From an uncultured Lachnospiraceae bacterium (GTDB lineage: Bacteria; Bacillota; Clostridia; Lachnospirales; Lachnospiraceae): a DNA stretch of 12,481 bases. The stretch spans positions 1 through 12,481 of the forward strand of contig CAJTZB010000060.1 in NCBI GenBank assembly GCA_910583815.1, in the 5' to 3' direction. Position numbers and translations under genes: made by a program. Positions within the stretch are counted from its first letter, which is position 1. Every line of letters starts with the position of its first letter. The notes beneath the pieces are model-generated. The model worked only from the letters and a program-made list of their open reading frames with translations. It was not told the DNA's origin and did no database searches. Positions 4,457 to 12,481 of this stretch are shown here, in pieces.

Positions 4457-6973
4457 ATGATAATTCGCATTTTAGCTGAGGCAGTACAGCTTCTTGGAGT
4501 GCTTGTCCCCGCTGTAGGCTGTGTTTCGCTTTTAAAAAGGGCGCAGAACAGGACTTCTATGTATCTGCTGCTTGCAAATCTCGGATGCCTGATTATCAAT
4601 GGAAGCTATATGCTGCTGCTCCAGACAAAGACCTATGACGGTGCGCTGACAGCGTTAAAAATGGAGTATTTCGGGAATGTAGTATTTTATTTGACATTTG
4701 GGCTGTTTTTGTGGTCATATCTGAAATTAAAGAAACATAAATGGACAAAGCTGCTGCTTACTTTCTGGTCTATTCAAGACATAGTGTTCTTGGTGTCTGT
4801 CTGGAGCGAGAACGGACTTTCGATGGTATTTAAAAGTCTGGAGTTTCAGTGGAGCGAAACGCTTGGACTGGTGCTGATTCAGGCAGAGCCGGGTGTGCTG
4901 TACCTGCTGCGCTATAGCACGATGTGCATAATTCTGGTTTGCGGCATGGTTTATACTACGGTTCGTATGTTCCTTGTACAGATTGCATCAGAGCGCAGTA
5001 ACCTTGCAAAACTTGCAGGAGCTCAGTTTGTAATCTGTACATCTCTTATCCTGATGCTTTTATTTGATTTTCATTTTGATATTGTCCCAATTTTTGCATC
5101 CTTGTCTATTCTTTCTATTATTGTCAGCGTACGCAGAGATGGATTTTTCGGAATCACACACCTTGGCCATGAATGGGTGTTTGAGCAGATGGCGGACGCT
5201 TTTGTGATTGTAGACAGCATGTATGGGTATCTGGATTCTAATTCTTATGCCAGAAAGATATTTCCGGAGCTGAACTACAAGCGCCAGAATGAAACTGTTG
5301 AAGGAGACATGTTCCGTCTCTTTACAAATGAAGAGAAGGTGCAGCAGGTTCAGGAACGTTATTACAATAAAAAGATTATGGAACTGTGGGAAAAAGACAG
5401 GCTGTCCGGCTACAGTTTGTTGCTTGTAGATATTACGGAACAGTATGAGCTGATGGCACGCGTCAGGGAGGAAAAGGAGCGCGCAGATGCAGCAAACCAG
5501 GCAAAATCGGCGTTTGTGTCCAATGTGTCCCATGAAATCCGTACACCAATGAATGCAATCGTGGGCATGGCTCAGATTATGCTTCGCAGGGACTTGCCAA
5601 GGCAGGAAAAGGAATATCTGATGAACATCCAAAATTCTGGAAATGCGTTGCTTGCGATTGTCAACGACCTGCTTGATATTTCCAAGATTGAGTCCGGGAA
5701 GATGGAGCTTGTGGATGAAGAATATGACTTTATGCCGATGCTTAGCGACCTTGGGATGATGATATTGAACCGGATTGGCAGCAAGCCGGTAGAGCTGCTG
5801 TTTGACATTGACCCGGAGCTGCCGGCGCGGCTGTATGGGGATGTTCTGCGCATCCGTCAGGTGATTATCAATCTGATGAACAACGCGACAAAGTTCACGG
5901 ATGAGGGATATGTCTGCCTTGCCGTAAAGGTGGCGAAGATAGAGCAGGATGATATGGAACTGTTTGTTTCAGTAAAAGATACGGGGCAGGGCATCCGGGA
6001 AGAAGACATTGACAAGCTGTTTGCTTCTTTTCAGCAAGTGGATGCAAAGAAAAACCACCATAAGGAAGGGACCGGACTTGGGTTGTCCATTTCCAAGCAG
6101 CTTGTCGAAATGATGAACGGAAGCGTCGGTGTAAAAAGCGAATATGGCAAAGGCAGCGAGTTTTATTTTACGGTTCATCAGAAAGTGGTTGATGCTTCAA
6201 GGGCAGCAAGGCTTCCAGAGGGGCTTCGGGCAGCGGTTGCAGGCAATATGAAAAGCAGTCTGGCAAATGAGATACTAAGAGGGCTTTCCAAAGAGTATCA
6301 GCTTACTTATGTGTCGGATGAGGAGCAGCCTGAAGAGAATAATCTGCCGTTATTCTATTTTACGGACCGCTATGAGGAACTTGCAGAGGGGGAGAAGCGC
6401 AAGCTTGAGGAATCAGGCGCGATACTTTGCATTATGCAGAATCCAATGGAAGAGCAAGAGATTCCAGAAGGTATGTTTTTTATGAACAAACCTTTGTATA
6501 GCAGCAATTTCTGTAATCTGCTTCTTGCATATATAGAAAAGCAGGCGCAGCAGCCAAAACAGGAGTACCAGTCCATGCCGGCAGCAGCGGCAGACGCCAG
6601 CATTCTGATTGTGGACGACAACGAGATTAACCGTATGGTAGCAGAAGAAATGCTGCGGCCGCTGGGCGTGCAGATAGAAACTGCCTCTGATGGAAAGCAG
6701 GCCTTGGAGCTGGTACAGAGCAAGGAGTATGATTTGGTATTTATGGATCATCTGATGCCGGTCATGGATGGAATAGAGGCAATAAAGGCAATTCGCGGAC
6801 TGGAAGGCGAACGGTACAAAAAGCTTCCGGTTATTGCACTGACTGCAAACACTGCGAAGGAACAACAGGAAGAATATATACAGGCAGGCATGAGTGACTA
6901 CCTTTCAAAACCGATTGATATGACAGAATTGTACAAAAAGCTTTGCCACTGGATTCCGGACAAAGTAAAATAG
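4457..6973 (+). CDS. Hybrid sensor histidine kinase with 7TM input domain
   Basis: This 838-residue membrane hybrid kinase starts with about seven hydrophobic segments (residues 5-226) of the histidine-kinase 7TM type. A PAS-like domain follows (about 238-330, EQMADAFVIVDSMYGYLDSN), then a short coiled coil. The HisKA domain has H359 (VSHEIRTPMNAIVG). The HATPase domain has N-box residues N472, N475 and N476, G1 box DTGQG (508-512) and G2 box GTGLG (538-542). A second region at about 588-695 resembles a receiver fold but lacks a clear phosphoacceptor aspartate, keeping only a KP-like NKPLY (677-681). The terminal receiver (716-832) is complete: D720/D721, D764 (FMDHLMPVMDG), T796 and K818. 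Such proteins autophosphorylate and pass phosphate to their own receiver; there is no Hpt domain, so any onward relay needs another protein. It has its own promoter, and the neighbouring chemoreceptor is separately transcribed. The input signal is unknown. Confidence 0.93.
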   Translation: MIIRILAEAVQLLGVLVPAVGCVSLLKRAQNRTSMYLLLANLGCLIINGSYMLLLQTKTYDGALTALKMEYFGNVVFYLTFGLFLWSYLKLKKHKWTKLLLTFWSIQDIVFLVSVWSENGLSMVFKSLEFQWSETLGLVLIQAEPGVLYLLRYSTMCIILVCGMVYTTVRMFLVQIASERSNLAKLAGAQFVICTSLILMLLFDFHFDIVPIFASLSILSIIVSVRRDGFFGITHLGHEWVFEQMADAFVIVDSMYGYLDSNSYARKIFPELNYKRQNETVEGDMFRLFTNEEKVQQVQERYYNKKIMELWEKDRLSGYSLLLVDITEQYELMARVREEKERADAANQAKSAFVSNVSHEIRTPMNAIVGMAQIMLRRDLPRQEKEYLMNIQNSGNALLAIVNDLLDISKIESGKMELVDEEYDFMPMLSDLGMMILNRIGSKPVELLFDIDPELPARLYGDVLRIRQVIINLMNNATKFTDEGYVCLAVKVAKIEQDDMELFVSVKDTGQGIREEDIDKLFASFQQVDAKKNHHKEGTGLGLSISKQLVEMMNGSVGVKSEYGKGSEFYFTVHQKVVDASRAARLPEGLRAAVAGNMKSSLANEILRGLSKEYQLTYVSDEEQPEENNLPLFYFTDRYEELAEGEKRKLEESGAILCIMQNPMEEQEIPEGMFFMNKPLYSSNFCNLLLAYIEKQAQQPKQEYQSMPAAAADASILIVDDNEINRMVAEEMLRPLGVQIETASDGKQALELVQSKEYDLVFMDHLMPVMDGIEAIKAIRGLEGERYKKLPVIALTANTAKEQQEEYIQAGMSDYLSKPIDMTELYKKLCHWIPDKVK

Positions 6974-7134
6974 GCTGCGGAATGCTTCATGTGAGCTATC
7001 ATATTAAAATAGTACCTTTGCCAAGTGACGGCATGGGTAGAAAAGTTGATAGATAAAGCTGTAAGTTTACATACAATTCAGTAAGAATAGTACATATTTG
7101 GATATATTTTGTGAAAATCTTTGCAAATTTGTGG

Positions 7135-7163
7135 TTGCGCTCGTACATGTTCTCGTTTATAAT
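7135..7163 (+). promoter_or_regulatory. Promoter candidate for the chemoreceptor gene
   Basis: TTGCGC (7135-7140), 17 bases, then TATAAT (7158-7163) gives a sigma-A-type promoter with transcription starting near 7170. The region 6974-7221 otherwise shows AT-rich sequence with no gene, no strong terminator for the kinase and no riboswitch consensus that I can match. I also do not see a clear flagellar sigma-28/SigD promoter. Confidence 0.5.
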
Positions 7164-7221
7164 TAAAATTATCAAAATCTTCATAATGTTTTGAAACCTA
7201 ATAGAAAGAGTGTGACGAAAG

Positions 7222-8946
7222 ATGAAAAGAAAAACAAGGAGACTAAGCATTAGAGTAAAAATTTTACTGAGTGTCAGTGCAGTTATTTTATGCCTTGTTA
7301 CGCTGATGGGAGTGAGTTCCTATCTGCGCATACAGGAGAATATGATTGATATGGGCGTAGAACAGGCAGAAATCGCAGCACGCCTGACAGTCGCACAGAT
7401 TGATGGGGACAGTATAAAAGATTTAAAGCCGGGTGATGAGGATTCTGAAGTTTATCAGAACACGATTGTCAGGCTGCGCCAGATGAAGGAGAGCTGTGGC
7501 GTAAAATATCTGTATACCTTGACGACAGATGGGAGTAAGGTATATTATGGAATTGATACAGATGAAACAGACGGACAGGCGATGATAGGCGAAGAATTTG
7601 AAGAATCCTATCAGGAACTGGCATCTGTATTTGGTGGAGAGTCTTATATACAGGATACGATTTCTTCTTATGATGATGATTATTTGATTTCGGTCTACAT
7701 TCCAATAAAGGATGCTTCGGGTCGGGTAGTTGCAATATTGGGAAGCGATTATGATGCTTCTGAAATTGTAGAGCAGTTAAGAAAGGCAAATCTGCAGACA
7801 GTAGAAATTGCCGTTATTGGTTTGGCGGCGGCGATGCTCCTTATCGGTCTTACGGTAGGTGCAATTACAAAGCATATTTGGAAAGTCAATGAAAAACTGT
7901 ATGAACTTGTACATAATGAAGGTGATTTAACGCAGACTATGGACGTCAAGACCGGAGATGAGATGGAACTGATGGCAAATAATGTGAATGAATTACTGCA
8001 TTATATCAGAAACATTATGCTTCAGATTTCTTCCAATTCCAATACATTAAAAGATGTGACAGAGATTGTCGCAGAGAATCTGGCAAATGCAAGAGAAGGA
8101 ATTACAGATGTTTCTTCTACAATGGAAGAAATGAGCGCGGCAATGGAAGAGACAACAGCATCTATCAGCCAGATTAATGATTCTGCGGCAGAAGCATACA
8201 GCAGTGCAGATGATATTTCGGAGCAGGCAAGACAGGGAGACATTTCCACAAAGAAAATTCAGGAAAAAGCACAGAATATCTATAAGGAGGCAGAAACTGC
8301 GAAGGAGGATGCATTCCGTCTGGCATCACAGATGTCGGCATCTATCAATACCAAAATTGAACAGTCCAAATCCGTTCAGGAAATCAATTTGCTGACGGAA
8401 AATATCATTGAGATTACCGACCAGACTAACCTGTTGGCGCTGAACGCTTCAATTGAAGCTGCAAGGGCAGGAGAGGCAGGCAGAGGCTTTGCGGTTGTTG
8501 CCAGTGAAATCGGGAAACTGGCGGCGGATTCTGCGGCAGCTGCGGCAAAAATTAAGATGGTGAGCAGTGGTGTCATTGCGTCGGTAGAGGGGCTTGCGGA
8601 AGAAGCAGAAAAGATGGTTCGCTTTATGGAAGAAACAGCGATGAAAGGCTATCAGGGACTGCTTACTGCAAGTGAAGATTACCGTAAAGACGCAGAAGAA
8701 ATCCATCATACAATGGGACGCTTTGCGGATCATTCTGAAAAGCTAAAGCAGATTATGGATGGCATTAAAGAAGCGATTTATGCTGTCAATATTGCAATAG
8801 AAGAGAGTGCAAAGGGTGTTGTCAGCACAACGGAAACCGTAGTTGCCTTGACGCAGAACGTCGGCGATATTGAACAGAATGCAGGCTTAAACAAGCAGGT
8901 AGCAGGGCTTTTGGAAACAGAGGTCGCAAAGTTTAAGCTGGAGTAA
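7222..8946 (+). CDS. Methyl-accepting chemotaxis protein with Cache-type sensor
   Basis: This 574-residue transmembrane chemoreceptor has a basic N-terminus, TM1 at about 12-35, an extracellular Cache-like domain (about 36-190) with KYLYTLTTDGSKVYYGIDTD and YLISVYIPI strands, and TM2 at about 193-216. An atypical HAMP (about 216-268) follows, ending GDEMELMANNVNELL and lacking the usual proline after TM2. The long helical signalling hairpin covers about 275-560, with its tip at TDQTNLLALNASIEAARAG and EAGRGFAVVA (E412 onwards). The tip contacts CheA and CheW. The C-terminus ends KFKLE with no CheR-tethering pentapeptide. The ligand cannot be told, but Cache domains of this kind bind small metabolites. 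It has a private promoter and terminator and no che or flagellar genes beside it. The ribosome binding site is weak (AGAAAGAG at 7203-7210). Confidence 0.94.
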   Translation: MKRKTRRLSIRVKILLSVSAVILCLVTLMGVSSYLRIQENMIDMGVEQAEIAARLTVAQIDGDSIKDLKPGDEDSEVYQNTIVRLRQMKESCGVKYLYTLTTDGSKVYYGIDTDETDGQAMIGEEFEESYQELASVFGGESYIQDTISSYDDDYLISVYIPIKDASGRVVAILGSDYDASEIVEQLRKANLQTVEIAVIGLAAAMLLIGLTVGAITKHIWKVNEKLYELVHNEGDLTQTMDVKTGDEMELMANNVNELLHYIRNIMLQISSNSNTLKDVTEIVAENLANAREGITDVSSTMEEMSAAMEETTASISQINDSAAEAYSSADDISEQARQGDISTKKIQEKAQNIYKEAETAKEDAFRLASQMSASINTKIEQSKSVQEINLLTENIIEITDQTNLLALNASIEAARAGEAGRGFAVVASEIGKLAADSAAAAAKIKMVSSGVIASVEGLAEEAEKMVRFMEETAMKGYQGLLTASEDYRKDAEEIHHTMGRFADHSEKLKQIMDGIKEAIYAVNIAIEESAKGVVSTTETVVALTQNVGDIEQNAGLNKQVAGLLETEVAKFKLE

Positions 8947-8971
8947 CATAAGTTTTGCAGCTAAGAAGTCA

Positions 8972-9030
8972 GGGACTGTTGCAGCAATTGTTTAAAAGGC
9001 AGTTGCTATTTTGCAGCAGTCTCTTTTGTT
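8972..9030 (+). terminator. Terminator of the chemoreceptor gene
   Basis: GGGACTGTTGCA (8972-8983) pairs with TGCAGCAGTCTC (9012-9023) using two G-U wobbles, and GCAATTG (8984-8990) pairs with CAGTTGC (9000-9006) using one. A five-base bulge (9007-9011) separates the two stems. TTTTGTTT follows. This 19-bp hairpin with a T run lies 26 bases after the stop codon. Confidence 0.8.
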
Positions 9031-9033
9031 TCC

Positions 9034-9112
9034 TTGCAGAAATGCGCCGCGAGGCGCGTTCATTCTCAAATCCGCAAAGCGGATTTGTAATTTCTGCTTG
9101 CAGAAATTTTTT
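9034..9112 (+). repeat. Three tandem hairpins in the hflX leader (attenuator-like or dispersed palindromic element)
   Basis: Hairpin A (9041-9060) is GCGCC/GGCGC with a GCGA tetraloop and extra flanking pairs. Hairpin B (9067-9087) is CAAATCCGC/GCGGATTTG with an AAA loop. Hairpin C (9089-9108) is AATTTCTGC/GCAGAAATT, followed by four more T residues directly before the ribosome binding site of hflX. TTGCAGAAAT occurs at 9034-9043 and again at 9098-9107, so the left arm of C can instead pair with 9036-9043 and enclose A and B. Hairpin C looks like a terminator and the alternative like an antiterminator. The whole could equally be a small REP/MITE-like repeat. Confidence 0.6.
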
Positions 9113-9123
9113 ATGGAGGGAGT

Positions 9124-10398
9124 ATGGCGGAATTATACCAAATGCAAGAAGAGAGAGAGCGTGTCGTTTTAGTTGGAGTCGCAACCTCAGAACAGGACGA
9201 TACAGAAGAATCTATTGCAGAGCTTGCGGAGCTTGTAAGGACAGCAGGCGCAGATGCTGCAGGGACGGTGCTTCAGAACAGGGAAGCGCCGCATCCGGGA
9301 ACTTATCTTGGGAAGGGGAAAATTGAGGAGTTAAAAGAGCTTGTAGTTTCCTTAAATGCGACAGGAATTGTCTGTGATGATGAGCTTTCTCCGGCACAAA
9401 TGAAAAATTTGGAGATGGCGCTTGACTGCAAGGTAATGGACCGTACAATGGTGATTTTGGATATTTTTGCACAGCATGCGTCTACAAAGGAAGGGAAGAT
9501 ACAGGTAGAACTTGCGCAATTAAAGTATCGTTCTTCTCGCCTGATCGGAATGAGGAATTCCCTGTCGCGTTTGGGCGGCGGCATAGGAACAAGAGGCCCG
9601 GGCGAGAAAAAGCTGGAAATGGACCGACGGCTGATTAAGGACCGGATTGCCCAGCTGAACAGAGAACTTGCGGATGTCATTAAATCAAGAGAGGTGCTGC
9701 GTGCAGCAAGAAACCGTTCTCCGGTGCCGGTAGCAGCAATTGTTGGATATACAAATGCCGGGAAGTCAACACTGTTAAACTACCTGACGGATGCAGGGGT
9801 ATTAGAGGAAGATAAACTGTTTGCAACTTTGGACCCGACGACAAGGAATCTGGAGCTGCCTGGTGGACAGAACATTTTGCTGACCGACACGGTCGGATTT
9901 GTACGGAAACTTCCGCATCATCTGATTGACGCATTTCGTTCTACTTTGGAAGAGGCAAAATATGCAGACATTATTCTGCATGTGGCGGATGCATCCAATC
10001 CGGACTGTGACCGGCAGTTACATGTTGTCTATGAAACATTAAGAGAGCTTGGAGTAACCGACAAGACGATGATTACGGTATTTAACAAGCAGGACCTTCT
10101 GCGTGCTGCCATAGAAGCAGGAGAAATGCTTCCAGAGAGCAGAAAGGACTTAAAGGCGGATGAAGTCGTGAAAGTGTCTGCGAAAACCGGAGAAGGGATT
10201 ACAGAGCTTTTAGAGGTGTTAGAACGAGTGCTGCGGGAACGTAAGGTATTGGTGGAACATATATTCCCTTATTCGGAGATAGGGAAAATACAACAAATAA
10301 GAAAATATGGGCAGCTGCTTGAGGAAGAGTACAGGGACGACGGAACTTACATTAAAGCATATCTTCCAAAAGAACTTTATATGAAGCTGTTTGGATAG
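9124..10398 (+). CDS. hflX: GTPase HflX
   Basis: This 424-residue protein matches HflX, a translational GTPase-family protein that binds the 50S subunit and splits stalled or hibernating 70S ribosomes. The N-terminal HflX-specific part (about 1-200) includes YLGKGKIEEL, VMDRTMVILDIFAQHA and the glycine-rich SRLGGGIGTRGPGEKKLEMDRR region. The G domain has G1 GYTNAGKS (208-215), G3 DTVG (255-258), G4 NKQD (321-324) and G5 SAKTGEG, followed by a C-terminal domain to residue 424. Length and motifs are normal. The ATG at 9124 has GGAGGGAG directly upstream. Its 5' region carries competing hairpins that may control read-through. The debranching enzyme gene follows after 23 bases, suggesting one transcript. 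Confidence 0.96.
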   Translation: MAELYQMQEERERVVLVGVATSEQDDTEESIAELAELVRTAGADAAGTVLQNREAPHPGTYLGKGKIEELKELVVSLNATGIVCDDELSPAQMKNLEMALDCKVMDRTMVILDIFAQHASTKEGKIQVELAQLKYRSSRLIGMRNSLSRLGGGIGTRGPGEKKLEMDRRLIKDRIAQLNRELADVIKSREVLRAARNRSPVPVAAIVGYTNAGKSTLLNYLTDAGVLEEDKLFATLDPTTRNLELPGGQNILLTDTVGFVRKLPHHLIDAFRSTLEEAKYADIILHVADASNPDCDRQLHVVYETLRELGVTDKTMITVFNKQDLLRAAIEAGEMLPESRKDLKADEVVKVSAKTGEGITELLEVLERVLRERKVLVEHIFPYSEIGKIQQIRKYGQLLEEEYRDDGTYIKAYLPKELYMKLFG

Positions 10399-10421
10399 GA
10401 TGGGAGGCAGGCGGAGGCTGT

Positions 10422-12452
10422 ATGAGATTTGCATTTGGGCAGGAAGCATGGACGACAATAGAAGAAGGGGAGAAGAACTGCTATCTTTTGGCAAATGGAC
10501 GTGGTGGTTATCAAAGCCTGTCGCTGATTGGGGCTGCTGCAAGAGGGGACCAGGCATGGCTGATGGCGGCAAAAAAGGCTCCGAATGTCCGCTTCCATAT
10601 GATAACCAATTTATATGAGACACTTTGGGTAGATGGAATACCACATGTATTGCTGTCCCAGAGAATGGCGGATGGAGTGCCGGACTTTGAAGGATTTCAG
10701 TTTTTGACGGAATTTATATATGACGGTTATCCAAGCTGGACATATCGTGTGGGCGATGTGACGGTACGGCGGGCGGCTGTGATGGCACATGGAAGCAATA
10801 CAGCTGCGGTACGCTATGAAATTATAAAACCAGAAGGAAAAACCGTTGTTTTAAGCGTAAAGCCGCTGCTCCGTATGACTCCAAAGAATACGGTATTTGC
10901 AAAAGAAGATATGCAGGATATTGCCGCATGGGACGGCATACAGCCATATGTCAAAAAGGATGGAGAAGATGGGTGCCTGCTTTATGTCTCATCAAACGGA
11001 AGATTTCACAAGAGAGAGGCCGAACTGTTTGGGCCAATGTACTTTTCGCAGGATGAGAGAGATGGAAGAGAGGCATCCGGCTATGCTGCCATCAACCATG
11101 AGGTGCTGTTTCATGCGGGGCAGGAAGCTTCGGTGCTGGAATGCATCTATAGTACGGAACCATATGCATATCAAGAGGGCTGTTTTGAGGAGTTTTTGAA
11201 GGCACATCGGGAGTATGAAAAAGCTCTGCTTAAAAAAGCGCCGCTTGCTTCTGAGCTTGGAAAACAGCTTGTGCTGAGCGCGGACGCTTATGTGGTAGAC
11301 AGGGAATCGACAAACGGAAAAAGTATTTTAGCCGGGTTCCCATTTTTTGAGGACTGGGGAAGAGACACAATGATTTCTCTGCCCGGCATTACAATGCTTA
11401 CCGGACGCTTTGACGATTGCAAAAGCATTCTGCGAACATTTGCAAAGTATGTGAAAAACGGACTGCTTCCAAATCTGTTTCCGGAAGGGACGGAATGTCC
11501 GATGTATAATTCGGTGGATGCCCCTCTTTTGTTTATCAATGCAGTTTATGAATATGTTATGCTTTCAAAAGATAAGGAGTTTGTAAAAGAAATTTTTCCG
11601 GTGCTGAAAGGGATTGTGGAAGCATATAAAAATGGGACAGACTTCCATATCTGTATGGATTCTGATGGGTTGATTTTAGCAGGGGCAGATTTGGAACAGC
11701 TGACTTGGATGGACGTCCGGGTCGGAGACTTCCTGCCGACGCCAAGGCATGGGAAACCGGTAGAAATCAACGCTTATTGGTACAGTGCGCTTTGCGTGAT
11801 GGAACAGTTTGCAAAGGAACTTGAAATATCCGGAATGGGACAGGGGGATTCTGACATGGGGCATGAGAATCTCGCTTCTTCTTATGCAGAACTTGCAGAG
11901 CATGTAAAGAAGTCGTTTCTTGAGAAATTCTGGAATGAAGAAGAGCACTGTTTAAAAGATGTGCTTTCGGGAACTGCAGAAGAAAGACAGATTCGCTGTA
12001 ACCAGATTTGGGCGCTGACGCAGCCATTTACAATGATTTCCTTGGCTCAGGAAGAAAGCATTTTGAAAAAGATAAGGGAAGATCTGTACACAACGATAGG
12101 GCTGCGGACTCTGTCGCCAAAGGATGCAGCATTCCATAAGCTTTATATTGGCCCAATGGAACAAAGAGATAGAGCGTACCATCAAGGGACGGTTTGGGCA
12201 TTTCCGCTCGGAGCATATTACAGGGCGTGCCTCCGGTATATCAGGAGGCAGCAGGGGGAGCAGAAAAAAGAGTGGACAGAACATGTTCGCAAAGGAATAG
12301 AAGCGTTGCAGGAATGGCTGTCAGAGGGCTGCGTCGGGCAGATTGCAGAAATCTATGATGGCGGAATGCCTACGGTTTCCAGAGGCTGCTTTGCACAGGC
12401 ATGGAGCGTTGGAGAACTGCTGCGTGCCGTATGGGAATGGGAGCAGTTTTAA
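10422..12452 (+). CDS. Glycogen debranching enzyme (amylo-alpha-1,6-glucosidase type)
   Basis: This 676-residue cytoplasmic protein of the bacterial/archaeal glycogen debranching family hydrolyses alpha-1,6 branch points during glycogen breakdown. The N-terminal domain (about 1-230) begins with the usual LLANGRGGYQSLS segment and continues as beta-rich sequence. The C-terminal (alpha/alpha)6-barrel domain (about 270-675) has the family hallmarks GFPFFEDWGRDTMISLPG (with E310, D311, R314 and D315), GLLPNLFPEG, VDAPLLFINAVYEY, WMDVRVGDF, HQGTVWAFPLGAYYRA, and AEIYDGG with E643 before RGCFAQAWSVGELLRA. The acidic residues named are likely active-site candidates but were not assigned individually. 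Length is typical. GGAGG (10413-10417) precedes ATG 10422. No other glycogen genes are in the window; co-transcription with hflX looks like chance clustering or growth-state coupling. The last 29 bases after the stop show nothing identifiable. Confidence 0.93.
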   Translation: MRFAFGQEAWTTIEEGEKNCYLLANGRGGYQSLSLIGAAARGDQAWLMAAKKAPNVRFHMITNLYETLWVDGIPHVLLSQRMADGVPDFEGFQFLTEFIYDGYPSWTYRVGDVTVRRAAVMAHGSNTAAVRYEIIKPEGKTVVLSVKPLLRMTPKNTVFAKEDMQDIAAWDGIQPYVKKDGEDGCLLYVSSNGRFHKREAELFGPMYFSQDERDGREASGYAAINHEVLFHAGQEASVLECIYSTEPYAYQEGCFEEFLKAHREYEKALLKKAPLASELGKQLVLSADAYVVDRESTNGKSILAGFPFFEDWGRDTMISLPGITMLTGRFDDCKSILRTFAKYVKNGLLPNLFPEGTECPMYNSVDAPLLFINAVYEYVMLSKDKEFVKEIFPVLKGIVEAYKNGTDFHICMDSDGLILAGADLEQLTWMDVRVGDFLPTPRHGKPVEINAYWYSALCVMEQFAKELEISGMGQGDSDMGHENLASSYAELAEHVKKSFLEKFWNEEEHCLKDVLSGTAEERQIRCNQIWALTQPFTMISLAQEESILKKIREDLYTTIGLRTLSPKDAAFHKLYIGPMEQRDRAYHQGTVWAFPLGAYYRACLRYIRRQQGEQKKEWTEHVRKGIEALQEWLSEGCVGQIAEIYDGGMPTVSRGCFAQAWSVGELLRAVWEWEQF

Positions 12453-12481
12453 AAGACAGTGCCTTTTTGGAAAGCAATAAA

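Noticed and set aside
5060..5632. 190-codon minus-strand frame inside the kinase gene
   Set aside because: It is antisense to conserved PAS and HisKA coding sequence, has no recognisable domain and no promoter context, so I treat it as a shadow.
7073..7081. ACAATTCAG, a LytTR-like half site before the chemoreceptor
   Set aside because: There is no good second copy 21-22 bp away on either side, so a single 9-mer is not enough in AT-rich DNA.
6974..7221. Possible cyclic di-GMP riboswitch before the chemoreceptor gene
   Set aside because: I could not match the conserved GEMM core or tetraloop receptor, and the leader after the likely start site is too short to hold one.
6999..7250. 83-codon minus-strand frame across the chemoreceptor promoter
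   Set aside because: AT-rich hydrophobic translation with no ribosome binding site, running into the chemoreceptor start. Expected by chance in such sequence.

Overview
The window looks like chromosomal DNA from a low-to-mid GC anaerobic Firmicute, most likely a Clostridia/Lachnospiraceae-type bacterium. This rests on codon use, strong purine-rich Shine-Dalgarno sequences, a LytTR regulator, a 7TM hybrid histidine kinase and the style of the chemotaxis receptor and HflX. No marker gene fixes the genus. All genes that I accept lie on the + strand. I see no tRNA, rRNA, CRISPR array, transposase or integrase.

Layout. (1) 1-1577: the 3' end of a Wadjet-type plasmid-defence operon, namely the C-terminal ATPase end of the SMC-like JetC, cut only by the window edge, overlapping a complete jetD (Toprim/topoisomerase VI-like nuclease subunit). 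(2) 1578-2272: about 700 bases without an intact gene. It holds an AT-rich start-less reading frame, a strong terminator-like hairpin, about 230 bases in which I recognise nothing, and then a promoter with a long inverted repeat. (3) 2273-2842: a family-4 Fe-S uracil-DNA glycosylase. (4) 2843-4346: a LytTR response regulator with no kinase beside it, a 56-residue ORF coupled to it by ATGA, and a small zinc-ribbon protein. (5) 4457-8946: a large 7TM hybrid histidine kinase and a Cache-type chemoreceptor, each with its own promoter candidate. (6) 8947-12481: a hairpin-rich leader, then hflX and a glycogen debranching enzyme in a two-gene operon.

The most interesting structure outside the genes is a pair of matched 13-bp direct-repeat sites. 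Site 1 (2856-2889) precedes the LytTR gene and site 2 (3849-3882) follows the small ORF. In both, the two copies are exactly 21 bp apart, which is the geometry LytTR regulators bind (9-bp elements with about 12 bp between), and copies from the two sites match at 12 of 13 bases. This suggests an autoregulatory circuit bracketing the regulator and the small ORF, with a second output promoter towards the zinc-ribbon gene. A second non-coding structure is the hflX leader, where a stem-loop with a T run just before the ribosome binding site competes with an upstream copy of one of its arms, as in an attenuator or a small dispersed palindromic element.

Functional links between the blocks are weak. 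Defence, DNA repair, signalling and glycogen metabolism sit next to each other, but only jetC-jetD, lytTR-small ORF and hflX-debranching enzyme look co-transcribed.
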